DNA of 7,491 nt from Campylobacterales bacterium (GCA_027055005.1 JALUNR010000169.1:1-7491), one strand, 5' to 3'. Positions 1 to 7,064 are shown, numbered from the stretch's first letter. Translations and numbers: made by a program. Notes: generated from the letters alone by a model not told the origin.

Positions 1-2358
1 TCTTTTGCTTATAGGTTTTTTTAACTTTTTTTCGTTCATTTTGATGTATTTTTTATTTTCTTTTCTCATTATCATTTGAAGATTTTTTTCATTTACTGCA
101 TTTAAAACTAAACCTATACTTTTAATTTTGTGTTTAGATATCAAATCTTCTATATGAATAATAAAACTTTTTTGAGAATAATTTACTTTTAATACACACA
201 AAACAAGATCAACTTTTTTCATCAAAAACAAAGACTCCGATGCAACCATAAATGGTGGCAAATCTAAAACAATATAGTCATATTTTTGTCGCAACTGCTC
301 TAATATATTATCTATTTTAGTTGAGTTTATTATTTTTAGTGGATTTTCAAAATCTTCTCCTACTGGAATAATGGTAAAGTTTGGAAAATCTTTTGTTTTA
401 AAAGATACTTCATCTAAAGTTTTATTTTTAAAAAGTACTGAACTTATACCTACATCATTTGGTACTGAAAATCTAGTATGCAGTTCTGGTAGTCGCATAT
501 CAAAAGATATAACTACTGTTTTTTTATCTCCCATACCTAAAGTTAATGCTAAATTTGATGCGATAGTAGTTTTACCCTCCCCTTTTATGGAAGAAGTTAT
601 AGCTACTATCAAAGATTTTTTTCCTTTTTCCAAAGGTATAAAATCCTCAATATTAGTTCTTAGATTCCATATCATTTCACTAGCATAGGAGTTTGGTTCT
701 TTTACTACAAAAAGATTATTGTAATATTTTTTATTTTTTATATAAGGTATAGTTCCCATAATAGGAAGTAAAGTAATCTCTTTTAACTCATCAATAGATT
801 TGATATTTTTTGAAAAATAATCTCGAAGTAATGCATAAAAAACACTAACAATCAAACTAAAAACAAAAGCTAAAAGCAATAATACTTTTTTCTTAGGTTG
901 TGATGGTATTTCAGGTAAATAAGGCTTATCTATAACTTGATACTCATACTTTCCTTGTGTATTTTGAGAAACAGTTAGTTGAGTTTTTTTCTCAAGTAAA
1001 TATAAATAATGTTTTTCAAGTAAATCATACTGTCTTTTTAGTTGAGAGTAACCAAACTCTTTTTGTGGCATAGTGTTTAGCTTTTGTTTATACTCAGATA
1101 TATACCCTTTTATATCTTTTATTTGAGAAATTGTATTCATTTTTAGTTCATTTATATTTTTATCAAGTTTTTTTATTTTTTGTAATATTGTATTTATTAT
1201 TTTTTGAACATCTGGATATTTTTTTGTATATTTCATGCGTAATTTTTTATAAGTTTTAATATCAAAATCTATACTATTTATAAGTTGTACTAAACCTTGA
1301 TTGTTAATATCTGAGGAAAGTGTTAAAATATCTCTAAATTGATGGCTTTTATGAAATATCCTCGATATACTTTTTATTTTTTGAAGTTTTAGCTCTAGTT
1401 TTTGTAGATTTAGTTCATATTTATATATAATCCCTACTACTTGATTTGTTTGTCCACTCAATCCTGCTACTTTATTATTTTGTATATAGTCTTTTAACTT
1501 TTTCTCTATATTGTTAAGTTTCATTTTTTGGGAAGTTAATTTTGTATTTATACTTTTTAAAAAATCATTAGCTTCTAAGAGTTGATTTTGTTTTTTTATA
1601 CTCAAATACTCCTTTAATAAAGTATCTAAAAAATATTTTGCACTATATGGATTTTCATCTGAGTAAGTAACTTTTATCATACTAGATTTTTCATCTACTT
1701 GAAAAATATCTAAATTAGATTCAACCCAATCTGAGTATTTTTCTTTATCATATATTTTAAAAAATAATTCTTGTCCAGATTCTATATTTTTATAATATTT
1801 ATTCTTCTCTATCAAAATATCAAAATATTTAGTTTTTAACTCTTTTGAGAATTGATACTGTATATAGTTTTTAAAGTTTTGAAAAGTTAAAAGTTTATTT
1901 GAAACTAATACTAATTTATAACTGTTATCGCCTATATCTTTTATCATAAACATTTTTCCATAAAATGAATCATCTTTTATATTTATATTACTTATTTTAA
2001 AAGGTAGATTGTTATTTATTTTATTATATTTTAAATCACTTTTTTGAAAATAAACAATATTTGCCTGACTTTTTTGTATAACTTTTTGTAAAAAAGATCT
2101 TGATTTTAGATAAGATATTTGATTTTTTAGATTTCTAAAAAAGTTTCCTTCATTTAGTTGAATTTTTATTTCGGATGAGAGTTGATTTGTTTTAGGAATT
2201 ATCTCTATCGTTGCATCTGTTGTATATTTTTTTTTAGCTACTGTTGTATATATATAAGCTGAAAGCATAATAATAAGAATAATAAAGAACATAGAAAATT
2301 TATAGTCTAAAATCTTATTTATCATACTTCTTTGATAAACATTTTGCTTTTCCATCAT
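1..2358 (-). CDS. Wzz/BY-kinase fusion (polysaccharide co-polymerase with tyrosine autokinase domain), partial, C-terminus beyond window
   Basis: Translating the reverse strand from 2358 gives 786 codons without a stop, still open at position 1. Seen: membrane segment at residues 20-41; Wzz-like start around 44-60; long coiled-coil-rich periplasmic part (about 42-490) with a KYPDV motif; the family's VID..Y.P.IP segment (475-485); second membrane segment (492-511); then a cytoplasmic P-loop domain with LPIMGTIP (531-538), Walker A GEGKTT (593-598, Lys596), an A' region VVISFDMR (615-622) and Walker B YIVLDLPP (695-702, Asp699). Known of the family: it controls chain length and export of capsule or exopolysaccharide at the inner membrane, by cycles of Tyr autophosphorylation. 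It starts 3 bp after the wza-like gene. ATG at 2358 and at 2355 are both possible; AGG at 2367-2365 lies 6 nt from the first. Odd: the A' motif has Ser618 where the family has Asp, Trp564 replaces the first Arg of ExxRxxR, and the visible tail is Lys-rich, not Tyr-rich. Family assignment is firm; kinase activity is uncertain. Confidence 0.93.
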   Translation of the reverse strand, partial: MMEKQNVYQRSMINKILDYKFSMFFIILIIMLSAYIYTTVAKKKYTTDATIEIIPKTNQLSSEIKIQLNEGNFFRNLKNQISYLKSRSFLQKVIQKSQANIVYFQKSDLKYNKINNNLPFKISNINIKDDSFYGKMFMIKDIGDNSYKLVLVSNKLLTFQNFKNYIQYQFSKELKTKYFDILIEKNKYYKNIESGQELFFKIYDKEKYSDWVESNLDIFQVDEKSSMIKVTYSDENPYSAKYFLDTLLKEYLSIKKQNQLLEANDFLKSINTKLTSQKMKLNNIEKKLKDYIQNNKVAGLSGQTNQVVGIIYKYELNLQKLELKLQKIKSISRIFHKSHQFRDILTLSSDINNQGLVQLINSIDFDIKTYKKLRMKYTKKYPDVQKIINTILQKIKKLDKNINELKMNTISQIKDIKGYISEYKQKLNTMPQKEFGYSQLKRQYDLLEKHYLYLLEKKTQLTVSQNTQGKYEYQVIDKPYLPEIPSQPKKKVLLLLAFVFSLIVSVFYALLRDYFSKNIKSIDELKEITLLPIMGTIPYIKNKKYYNNLFVVKEPNSYASEMIWNLRTNIEDFIPLEKGKKSLIVAITSSIKGEGKTTIASNLALTLGMGDKKTVVISFDMRLPELHTRFSVPNDVGISSVLFKNKTLDEVSFKTKDFPNFTIIPVGEDFENPLKIINSTKIDNILEQLRQKYDYIVLDLPPFMVASESLFLMKKVDLVLCVLKVNYSQKSFIIHIEDLISKHKIKSIGLVLNAVNEKNLQMIMRKENKKYIKMNEKKLKKPISKR

Positions 2359-2361
2359 AAG

Positions 2362-3090
2362 CTACCTAGATTTTATAACATAATAAGTTGTTATAGCACT
2401 AAATACAGTATTTATCAAACTAAGAGATGGTTCCATACCATTTAAAGGAAGATTGAAATCACTAACACTATTATCTGCAACATATACTATATCTTCTGGT
2501 TGTAAAAGTATATTATATTTTTTCAAACTATTTATATCTGTCAAATCCAAAACTGCTACAGCATATCGTTTTTTTGTACCTCTAACTATCAGTATCCTAT
2601 CTCTTTTAGCATTTTTTGCTAGTCCACCTCTTATGGATACTGCTTTTAGAGGAGTAATAAATGAGTTTTTATTAAATTCTAAAGTTCCAGGATTTTTTAC
2701 TGCACCTAAAACATAAATCTTTTTGTTTAAAACTTCTACTTTTACTGATGGTTTTCTTTCAAGATATGTCCCATATATATTATAAAGCCTTCTTTGTACC
2801 ATATTTTTTGTAAAACCAGCAACTTTTATTCTACCTATAATAGGTAGTGTTATCTTGCCGTCTTCTGCAACTTCTAAACCATAATCATCTTTATCTTGTG
2901 TTGTACTCAAATTTGGATAACCATAAATAACAACCAAAAGTCTATCATGTGGTTTTATAATATAATCATGCTTTTGAAAAAAGCTAGGTGAAATATATGT
3001 TTGTCTATTTTTACTAAAAAGTTGATGCTTGGTAGATGAACATCCAAAAAAAAGTAAAATAATTATTAAAGATAGCTTAAGTATATTCAT
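2362..3090 (-). CDS. Wza-type polysaccharide export outer-membrane lipoprotein (short, single SLBB)
   Basis: A 242-residue protein. Seen: lipoprotein signal with hydrophobic residues 6-15 and lipobox FFGC (Cys17); a Poly_export (PES) domain from about residue 43 (YIIKPHDRLLVVIYG, then DGKITLPIIGRIKVAG at 77-92); one SLBB domain at about 124-205 (KIYVLGAVKNPGTLEFN at 124-140, LQPEDIVYV at 196-204); and a hydrophobic stretch near the C-terminus (223-239). Known of the family: Wza multimers form the periplasmic and outer-membrane channel through which capsule or exopolysaccharide leaves, docking on the Wzz/Wzc partner, which here is the next gene 3 bp downstream. E. coli Wza is about 380 residues with two SLBB domains and a membrane-spanning C-terminal helix. 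This one is much shorter and seems to keep one SLBB, so whether it spans the outer membrane alone is open. Start: ATG 3090, preceded by AAGG (3100-3097) at 6 nt. Divergent from the outer-membrane protein gene at 3221. Confidence 0.92.
   Translation of the reverse strand: MNILKLSLIIILLFFGCSSTKHQLFSKNRQTYISPSFFQKHDYIIKPHDRLLVVIYGYPNLSTTQDKDDYGLEVAEDGKITLPIIGRIKVAGFTKNMVQRRLYNIYGTYLERKPSVKVEVLNKKIYVLGAVKNPGTLEFNKNSFITPLKAVSIRGGLAKNAKRDRILIVRGTKKRYAVAVLDLTDINSLKKYNILLQPEDIVYVADNSVSDFNLPLNGMEPSLSLINTVFSAITTYYVIKSR
2365..2367 (-). promoter_or_regulatory. Shine-Dalgarno of the Wzz/BY-kinase gene, inside the end of the wza-like gene
   Basis: On the minus strand AGG sits in the last codons of the wza-like gene (AGG TAG, Arg then stop), 6 nt before ATG at 2358 and 9 nt before ATG at 2355. 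The placement suggests translational coupling of the two genes. It fits either ATG, so the exact start stays open by one codon. Confidence 0.6.
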
Positions 3091-3101
3091 GTTTTACCTT
3101 G

Positions 3102-3118
3102 GTGATTATAGTTATCAC
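3102..3118. promoter_or_regulatory. 17-bp inverted repeat upstream of the wza-like gene, candidate operator
   Basis: GTGAT - 7 bases - ATCAC, lying 12 bp ahead of the wza-like start codon. On the minus strand a TATAAT (3110-3105) lies inside it. If that were the -10 element the message would start about 8 nt before the ATG and cut into the Shine-Dalgarno, so the real promoter may lie further upstream, making the repeat a leader or operator element. Arms are only 5 bp, so chance is possible. The regulator is unknown. Confidence 0.3.
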
Positions 3119-3179
3119 TAAATCGACATAAATCAAAAAAATTTTAAAGTTTTTATTTAAAATCCTTATTTAATTTTTA

Positions 3180-3190
3180 TATAATATAAT
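3180..3190 (+). promoter_or_regulatory. Promoter -10 region for the outer-membrane protein gene
   Basis: Two overlapping perfect TATAAT hexamers (3180-3185 and 3185-3190) follow an AT-rich tract with spaced T-runs and no evident -35. This is the usual form of a housekeeping promoter in Campylobacterota. Transcription would begin near 3192-3197, leaving a leader of about 25-30 nt with AAGGA at 3211-3215 before ATG 3221. Confidence 0.5.
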
Positions 3191-3220
3191 GTAGTCTTAT
3201 TTTATAAATAAAGGAATAAA

Positions 3221-4126
3221 ATGAAAAGATCACTTTTTTTGGTACTTTTGTCAACTTCACTCTTTAGTAGTGAGTTTGAATTTGGCAATGGGAATATGAG
3301 TTTTACTGGTGGAATGTTAGGACTTACTCAAACTATAAGCGAGGATATCTCATCATACTCTTTGATTCAAAATCATTCAAATTTAGGAAGTACAAAATAC
3401 TTTTATGCTTACAACTTTACTTGGTATGATTCAAAACATTTAAAACAAATGCAGGATAGTTATAACTCTGGTATAACACAAGCTTCTAATATTTTTTCTA
3501 CCACGCTTTTCCCAACATCAAATATATATATCCCTACTATGAAGTATAGACTTCAAGGCTTAGATGCTAGTATATCTTTGGGGTATGATTTATATAAAAA
3601 AGATGAAAACAATTACTTTGGAATTGCAGGGTATTTAGGAATTTCTATACCCTGGATAAGTGCTACAAAAGGCAATGATCCTTTGCCAGTTTCATTACCA
3701 ACTAGCACAAAAAATTATATCTATAAATACTATAAAGATAGTCAAACAGATATAAAAACATACAAATTAGGTGTTGGGATTTACTCACGAACTAAATTAT
3801 CTCCTAGCTTAAGTGCTTATGCAAATGGAATATATGCTTATCAAACAGGCTCTATCTCTAATGATTATGCAAAAAGTGATTTTACTGTAAATGGACACTT
3901 TTCATCTGTTGATATTGGATTAAGATTTCAACCATATGAAAAAAACTTTGATTTAAAACTCTTTACTTTGAGTCCTAGAGTTTTTGCAACAATAGGATAT
4001 AGACATAACGAATGGACTTATGATGATGCAGCTATAAATATAAGTGGTGCTGATGTAAAGTTTCCAAAAACAACTATGAAGATAAAAACTGATATAGCAT
4101 ACTTAGGTGTAGGTTACTCTTTTTAG
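3221..4126 (+). CDS. Secreted outer-membrane beta-barrel protein, function unknown
   Basis: A 301-residue protein. Seen: Sec signal peptide (MKRSLFLVLLSTSLFSS, cleavage near residue 16-17); no cysteine; alternating aromatic/polar and small residues through the mature part, rich in Tyr, Ser, Thr, Gly and Asn, as in amphipathic beta strands (for example 116-125, 134-147, 181-189, 256-262); and a C-terminal strand ending AYLGVGYSF with terminal Phe, the usual beta-signal for BAM-dependent insertion. I do not recognise a named family. It is transcribed divergently from the wza-like gene, so a link to polysaccharide export is conceivable but rests only on position. Start: ATG 3221, with AAGGA at 3211-3215 five nt upstream and a good TATAAT promoter. 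Its stop is 6 bp from the convergent gene at 4133. It could instead be a general porin-like or adhesin-like protein. Outer-membrane location is likely; role unknown. Confidence 0.8.
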   Translation: MKRSLFLVLLSTSLFSSEFEFGNGNMSFTGGMLGLTQTISEDISSYSLIQNHSNLGSTKYFYAYNFTWYDSKHLKQMQDSYNSGITQASNIFSTTLFPTSNIYIPTMKYRLQGLDASISLGYDLYKKDENNYFGIAGYLGISIPWISATKGNDPLPVSLPTSTKNYIYKYYKDSQTDIKTYKLGVGIYSRTKLSPSLSAYANGIYAYQTGSISNDYAKSDFTVNGHFSSVDIGLRFQPYEKNFDLKLFTLSPRVFATIGYRHNEWTYDDAAINISGADVKFPKTTMKIKTDIAYLGVGYSF

Positions 4127-4132
4127 AGTTTC

Positions 4133-4471
4133 CTACTTTGCACTTGATAAATCTTCTTTTGGTTTTTTATACTCATCATAGTCACTTTGCAAAACTTTTA
4201 AGATAGCATCTTTTAGTATCTGTTTTTTGATAGTTTCACTACTATTTATGTATGATTTTATCGATTTTTTTACAATATCGCTTTTTTTTGGATCGTCGCT
4301 TAGAGTTGATAAAAACTTTTCAAACTCTTCATCTTTTTCATCCTTTTTTTGAGTAGGCTCTCCCTCATCTAAGATGATAACCCTAACTCTTCTACCATCT
4401 AATTCTTTGTATTCATTTGGTAGTTTTATAATACTATCTCTAATATCTATTTCAAATTCTACTGCTTTCAT
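4133..4471 (-). CDS. Small hypothetical protein with antitoxin-like N-terminus
   Basis: A 112-residue protein, not firmly recognised. Residues 1-35 (MKAVEFEIDIRDSIIKLPNE, then DGRRVRVIILDE at 25-36) resemble the short beta-rich N-terminus of small AbrB-like or Phd-like antitoxin-type proteins (MKA.E...I..G.I.LP...), an impression from pattern only. Residues 36-63 are highly charged and probably disordered, and 64-93 look helical (SDIVKKSIKSYI, IKKQILKDAILKVLQ). It has no signal peptide or membrane segment, so it is probably cytoplasmic. Its start codon lies inside the end of the mazG-like gene in another frame (20-bp overlap), with AAAGG at 4483-4479, so the two are very likely co-transcribed and coupled. 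No toxin gene is next to it: downstream lies the convergent outer-membrane protein gene. The coding strand carries an A8 run (4289-4282). Being a real gene is likely; function is open. Confidence 0.75.
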   Translation of the reverse strand: MKAVEFEIDIRDSIIKLPNEYKELDGRRVRVIILDEGEPTQKKDEKDEEFEKFLSTLSDDPKKSDIVKKSIKSYINSSETIKKQILKDAILKVLQSDYDEYKKPKEDLSSAK

Positions 4472-4832
4472 TATTTAGCCTTTTTTTCTGTTTAGCTTTA
4501 ACTTCTTTCCAAATATCATTATCTCTCTTATCACCCTTTAAAGGTAAAATCCTCTCCTCATACTTTTTTAATGCTCTTTTGATAATACTTTCGTGGGAGG
4601 TTACTAAACCTTTAGATTTCATTTTTTGCACTAGCACTAACCAACCCCATAATATATCGCCTAACTCATCTTCCAAAAATGGCTTATTATTTGGACGAAT
4701 TTCATCTTTTACTTCCTGAATCTCAGATAGTAGTTGCCCTATAAGCCAATCATCTTCAAAATATTTTTTCTCACCTCTTTTTAAATCAATACTATCTTTT
4801 AGACTAGCTAATTTTATTAATTTATCTATCAT
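4452..4832 (-). CDS. MazG-type nucleotide pyrophosphohydrolase
   Basis: A 126-residue, single-domain, all-alpha protein. Seen: the MazG metal-binding signature, with Glu37-x-x-Glu40 in LLSEIQEVKDE (34-44) followed after 15 residues by Glu56-x-x-Asp59 in EDELGDILWGW (54-64). The basic tail (about 105-122) is family-atypical or linker-like. Known of the family: it hydrolyses (d)NTPs to NMPs and pyrophosphate with Mg2+, as house-cleaning of abnormal nucleotides or lowering of alarmone and nucleotide pools; the exact substrate cannot be read here. At this length it is a single MazG domain, unlike the two-domain E. coli MazG (about 263 residues). Start: ATG 4832 with a strong AGGAGG (4843-4838) six nt away. 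It lies 30 bp after mutS2, and its end overlaps the next small gene by 20 bp, so the three genes look like one operon. A role beside MutS2 in genome maintenance is inference from context. Confidence 0.88.
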   Translation of the reverse strand: MIDKLIKLASLKDSIDLKRGEKKYFEDDWLIGQLLSEIQEVKDEIRPNNKPFLEDELGDILWGWLVLVQKMKSKGLVTSHESIIKRALKKYEERILPLKGDKRDNDIWKEVKAKQKKRLNNESSRI

Positions 4833-4862
4833 TTATGCCTCCTAAATTTCACTTACCCTACA

Positions 4863-7064
4863 TCATAACTTAACCAAAGTAGCTCCCATTCCACCCATAT
4901 TTGCAGGAGCATCGGTGAAACTTTTTACTTTTGGGTATCTTTTTAAAAACTCTTTTACAGCAAATGCAAGTTTTCCAGTTCCAACTCCATGATAAATCAA
5001 AACTTCATCATATCCAGTTATCAAAGCATCTGATAGATAACTATCTAATTTTTCTATCGCTTCTTCACTTCTTAATCCATGCAAATCAAGCTGAACACTA
5101 GCTGATGATGGTCTTTGAACATCTATCTTTGTTTTTTGTTTTGGTTTTGGAGGATTGCCACTTCTTTTTAACTCTTTTAGTGGAACTTTTAGACTTATAC
5201 CATCACTTTTGATAAAAGCATATTGCCCTCTTATAGTTACTATTTCACCCCTACTACTTCTATATTTTACTCTATCACCCACTTTAAAATCTTCTACTTT
5301 GTTTGATATAGTGTTTTTCTTTGCCTCTTTTTTCTTTTTATCTGCTTTATTTAGGAGTCTGTGAATGTCAGCTTTATTGTTAGCTTTTGCAGCTTCTTTT
5401 GCTTCATTTATAGCTTTATTATACTCTTTTTCTAAGTTGGATTTTATCTTTCTAAGTTCCTCTTGTGATTTTTGTTTTTGGTAAGTTAAAGACTCTTTTA
5501 GTTTTGTTACTTTTTCACTTTTTATTTCTAGTTGTGATAGTTTTGCCCTATATTCTAACTCTAAATCTATATTTTTTTGGATAAGAGAGTTTAGTTTTTC
5601 TTTATCCTCTCCATAAACTTCTTTTGCTTCACCTATCACACTTGCACTTATACCATATCTAAGGGCAGTTTCAAAAGCATAACTTTTTCCAATAGTACCT
5701 TTTAAAAACTCATAAGTTGGTCTTTGGGCTACATCATCATAAATAGCAGCTAGAAGCTCTACATCTTCATGAGTTGCCATCATAGAAGCTAATCTTTTGT
5801 GATGAGTTGTAACTACTATTTTATTTCCTTTTTTCATAAGTTTTTCTAAAATAACTTTAAACAAACTAGCAGCTTCATCAGCATCAGTTCCAAGCTCTAT
5901 CTCATCAACTCCAGCTATAAAGTATTTTTTACCAAAAAGATGACTAAACTCACTCATACGACCTGCAAATGTAGAAATATCATTTTTTACACTTTGAGGA
6001 TCATCTATGATAGGAACTATCTCTTTAAAAGAACAAATCTTAGAATTGTTTGCATCTATTTGAAATGGCAATAAATATTTAGCCATAAAAACCGCACTCA
6101 AAATACTCTTTAGTAACATAGTTTTACCACCAGCATTTACACCAGTTACCAAAAGTAGTTTTTTTGAAAAATCTATATCTAAAAGTTTAGGATTTTTTAA
6201 AGCAGGATGAGCAAAGCTTTTTAAAACTATATCTTCACCCTTTTTTGTAGATAAAAATTCATAATCTCTTGCTTTTGCAAAATGTACCCTTGCTTGATAA
6301 TTATCAAATCTATCAAACTCTTTATTGATGTAGTTTAAAAACTTCCAATGTTTAGAAAAAATAGAAGAAATTTTCTTTTCATACTCATATATAAGTTCTT
6401 CCTTTTGACTTAAAAGTTGTGCTTGTCGTTTTTTTAGTTTATCTATGCTTTCAGGAATCACATAAAAAAAACCTCCACTACTTCTACCAACTACAGAAGC
6501 TTTTAAAACATGATTAAAACCTCCTCTAACAAGCAAAGTTTCATTTGCATCAAGATAGTGTATCTGTGAATCAACTAAATATGGAGAAATTTTTTTAGTA
6601 TGTACGATACGATTCAAAGATTCTTTTATCTCTTGTTTGTTTTTTTTAAGTGAATACTCGATCTGTGAAAATCTCTCATCTATATCATTTCTTAGATTTG
6701 CTTTATCATCAAAATAAGTTGTTATCTCCACTATATCTGCTGGAATTATTATTTTATAAAGCCACTCACTAACAAGTGAAGAGAAATTTTGCTTTTTTAA
6801 ATAGTTAAAATACCAAATAATCTTTACAAATTCAAAAATCTCATACAGTTTTAAAATCCCCTGCTTTTTAATGTACATCAAAGCTGAATCAAGATTTTTA
6901 GTTTCTTTAGGAGGAGTAAACTCTACCTTTGATATGTCATCTATAAACTTTTTATGAATATTTGCATCGCCCTCTAAAAAAAGTTCTTTATCCCTCGCTA
7001 AAAAGTTTTTAAAATCTGCTATATATTCGCTTAAATCTAATTTATTTATATTGTTTTGTTTCAT
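4863..7064 (-). CDS. mutS2: MutS2 family ATPase with C-terminal Smr domain
   Basis: A 733-residue protein, close to the family's usual 750-790. Seen: N-terminal helical core without the mismatch-reading domain of MutS; Walker A TGVNAGGKT (307-315); STFAGRMSEF (364-373); Walker B FIAGVDEIELGTD (382-394) with Asp387-Glu388; VTTHH (418-422); coiled-coil Lys/Glu-rich arm (about 485-590); KOW/SH3-like segment (about 590-634, VGDRVKYRSSRGEIVTI); and Smr domain (about 656-733) with LDLHG (659-663) and HGVGTG (692-697). Known of the family: dimeric ATPase that binds branched DNA and restrains recombination (shown for Helicobacter pylori), and in Bacillus acts at collided ribosomes; the Smr domain is a nuclease or RNA-binding module. 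Odd: there is no Shine-Dalgarno before ATG 7064 (only AT-rich bases), yet residues 9-32 (LDLSEYIADF, ARDKELFLEG) fit the family's N-terminus, so the start is right. The P-loop has Val for the usual Pro, and Smr has LDLH rather than LDLR. First gene of a likely three-gene operon. Confidence 0.95.
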   Translation of the reverse strand: MKQNNINKLDLSEYIADFKNFLARDKELFLEGDANIHKKFIDDISKVEFTPPKETKNLDSALMYIKKQGILKLYEIFEFVKIIWYFNYLKKQNFSSLVSEWLYKIIIPADIVEITTYFDDKANLRNDIDERFSQIEYSLKKNKQEIKESLNRIVHTKKISPYLVDSQIHYLDANETLLVRGGFNHVLKASVVGRSSGGFFYVIPESIDKLKKRQAQLLSQKEELIYEYEKKISSIFSKHWKFLNYINKEFDRFDNYQARVHFAKARDYEFLSTKKGEDIVLKSFAHPALKNPKLLDIDFSKKLLLVTGVNAGGKTMLLKSILSAVFMAKYLLPFQIDANNSKICSFKEIVPIIDDPQSVKNDISTFAGRMSEFSHLFGKKYFIAGVDEIELGTDADEAASLFKVILEKLMKKGNKIVVTTHHKRLASMMATHEDVELLAAIYDDVAQRPTYEFLKGTIGKSYAFETALRYGISASVIGEAKEVYGEDKEKLNSLIQKNIDLELEYRAKLSQLEIKSEKVTKLKESLTYQKQKSQEELRKIKSNLEKEYNKAINEAKEAAKANNKADIHRLLNKADKKKKEAKKNTISNKVEDFKVGDRVKYRSSRGEIVTIRGQYAFIKSDGISLKVPLKELKRSGNPPKPKQKTKIDVQRPSSASVQLDLHGLRSEEAIEKLDSYLSDALITGYDEVLIYHGVGTGKLAFAVKEFLKRYPKVKSFTDAPANMGGMGATLVKL

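Noticed and set aside
371..688. Plus-strand open frame of 105 codons
   Set aside because: It lies wholly antisense to the P-loop domain of the Wzz/BY-kinase, whose motifs are clear on the other strand; it has no Shine-Dalgarno and no recognisable protein features.
2453..2716. Plus-strand open frame of 87 codons
   Set aside because: It is antisense to the SLBB part of the wza-like gene and is a shadow of its codon pattern.
4116..4129. Hairpin ACTCT-TTTT-AGAGT at the end of the outer-membrane protein gene
   Set aside because: The stem is only 5 AT-rich pairs and no T-run follows on either strand, so it is not a credible intrinsic terminator.
4282..4289. A8 run in the small hypothetical gene (and a similar T8 run at 6471-6464 in mutS2) as phase-variable switches
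   Set aside because: Runs of this length are common in DNA this AT-rich, and both frames are intact; there is no evidence of variation.
4133..4832. A complete toxin-antitoxin pair made of the MazG-like enzyme and the small protein
   Set aside because: MazG-type pyrophosphohydrolases are not toxins of the usual kind, and the small protein's antitoxin likeness is only in its first 35 residues; kept as a question, not a call.
5155..5364. Plus-strand open frame of 69 codons with hydrophobic, Phe/Leu-rich product
   Set aside because: It is antisense to the Lys/Glu-rich arm and KOW segment of mutS2; the hydrophobic look arises from the complement of Lys codons.
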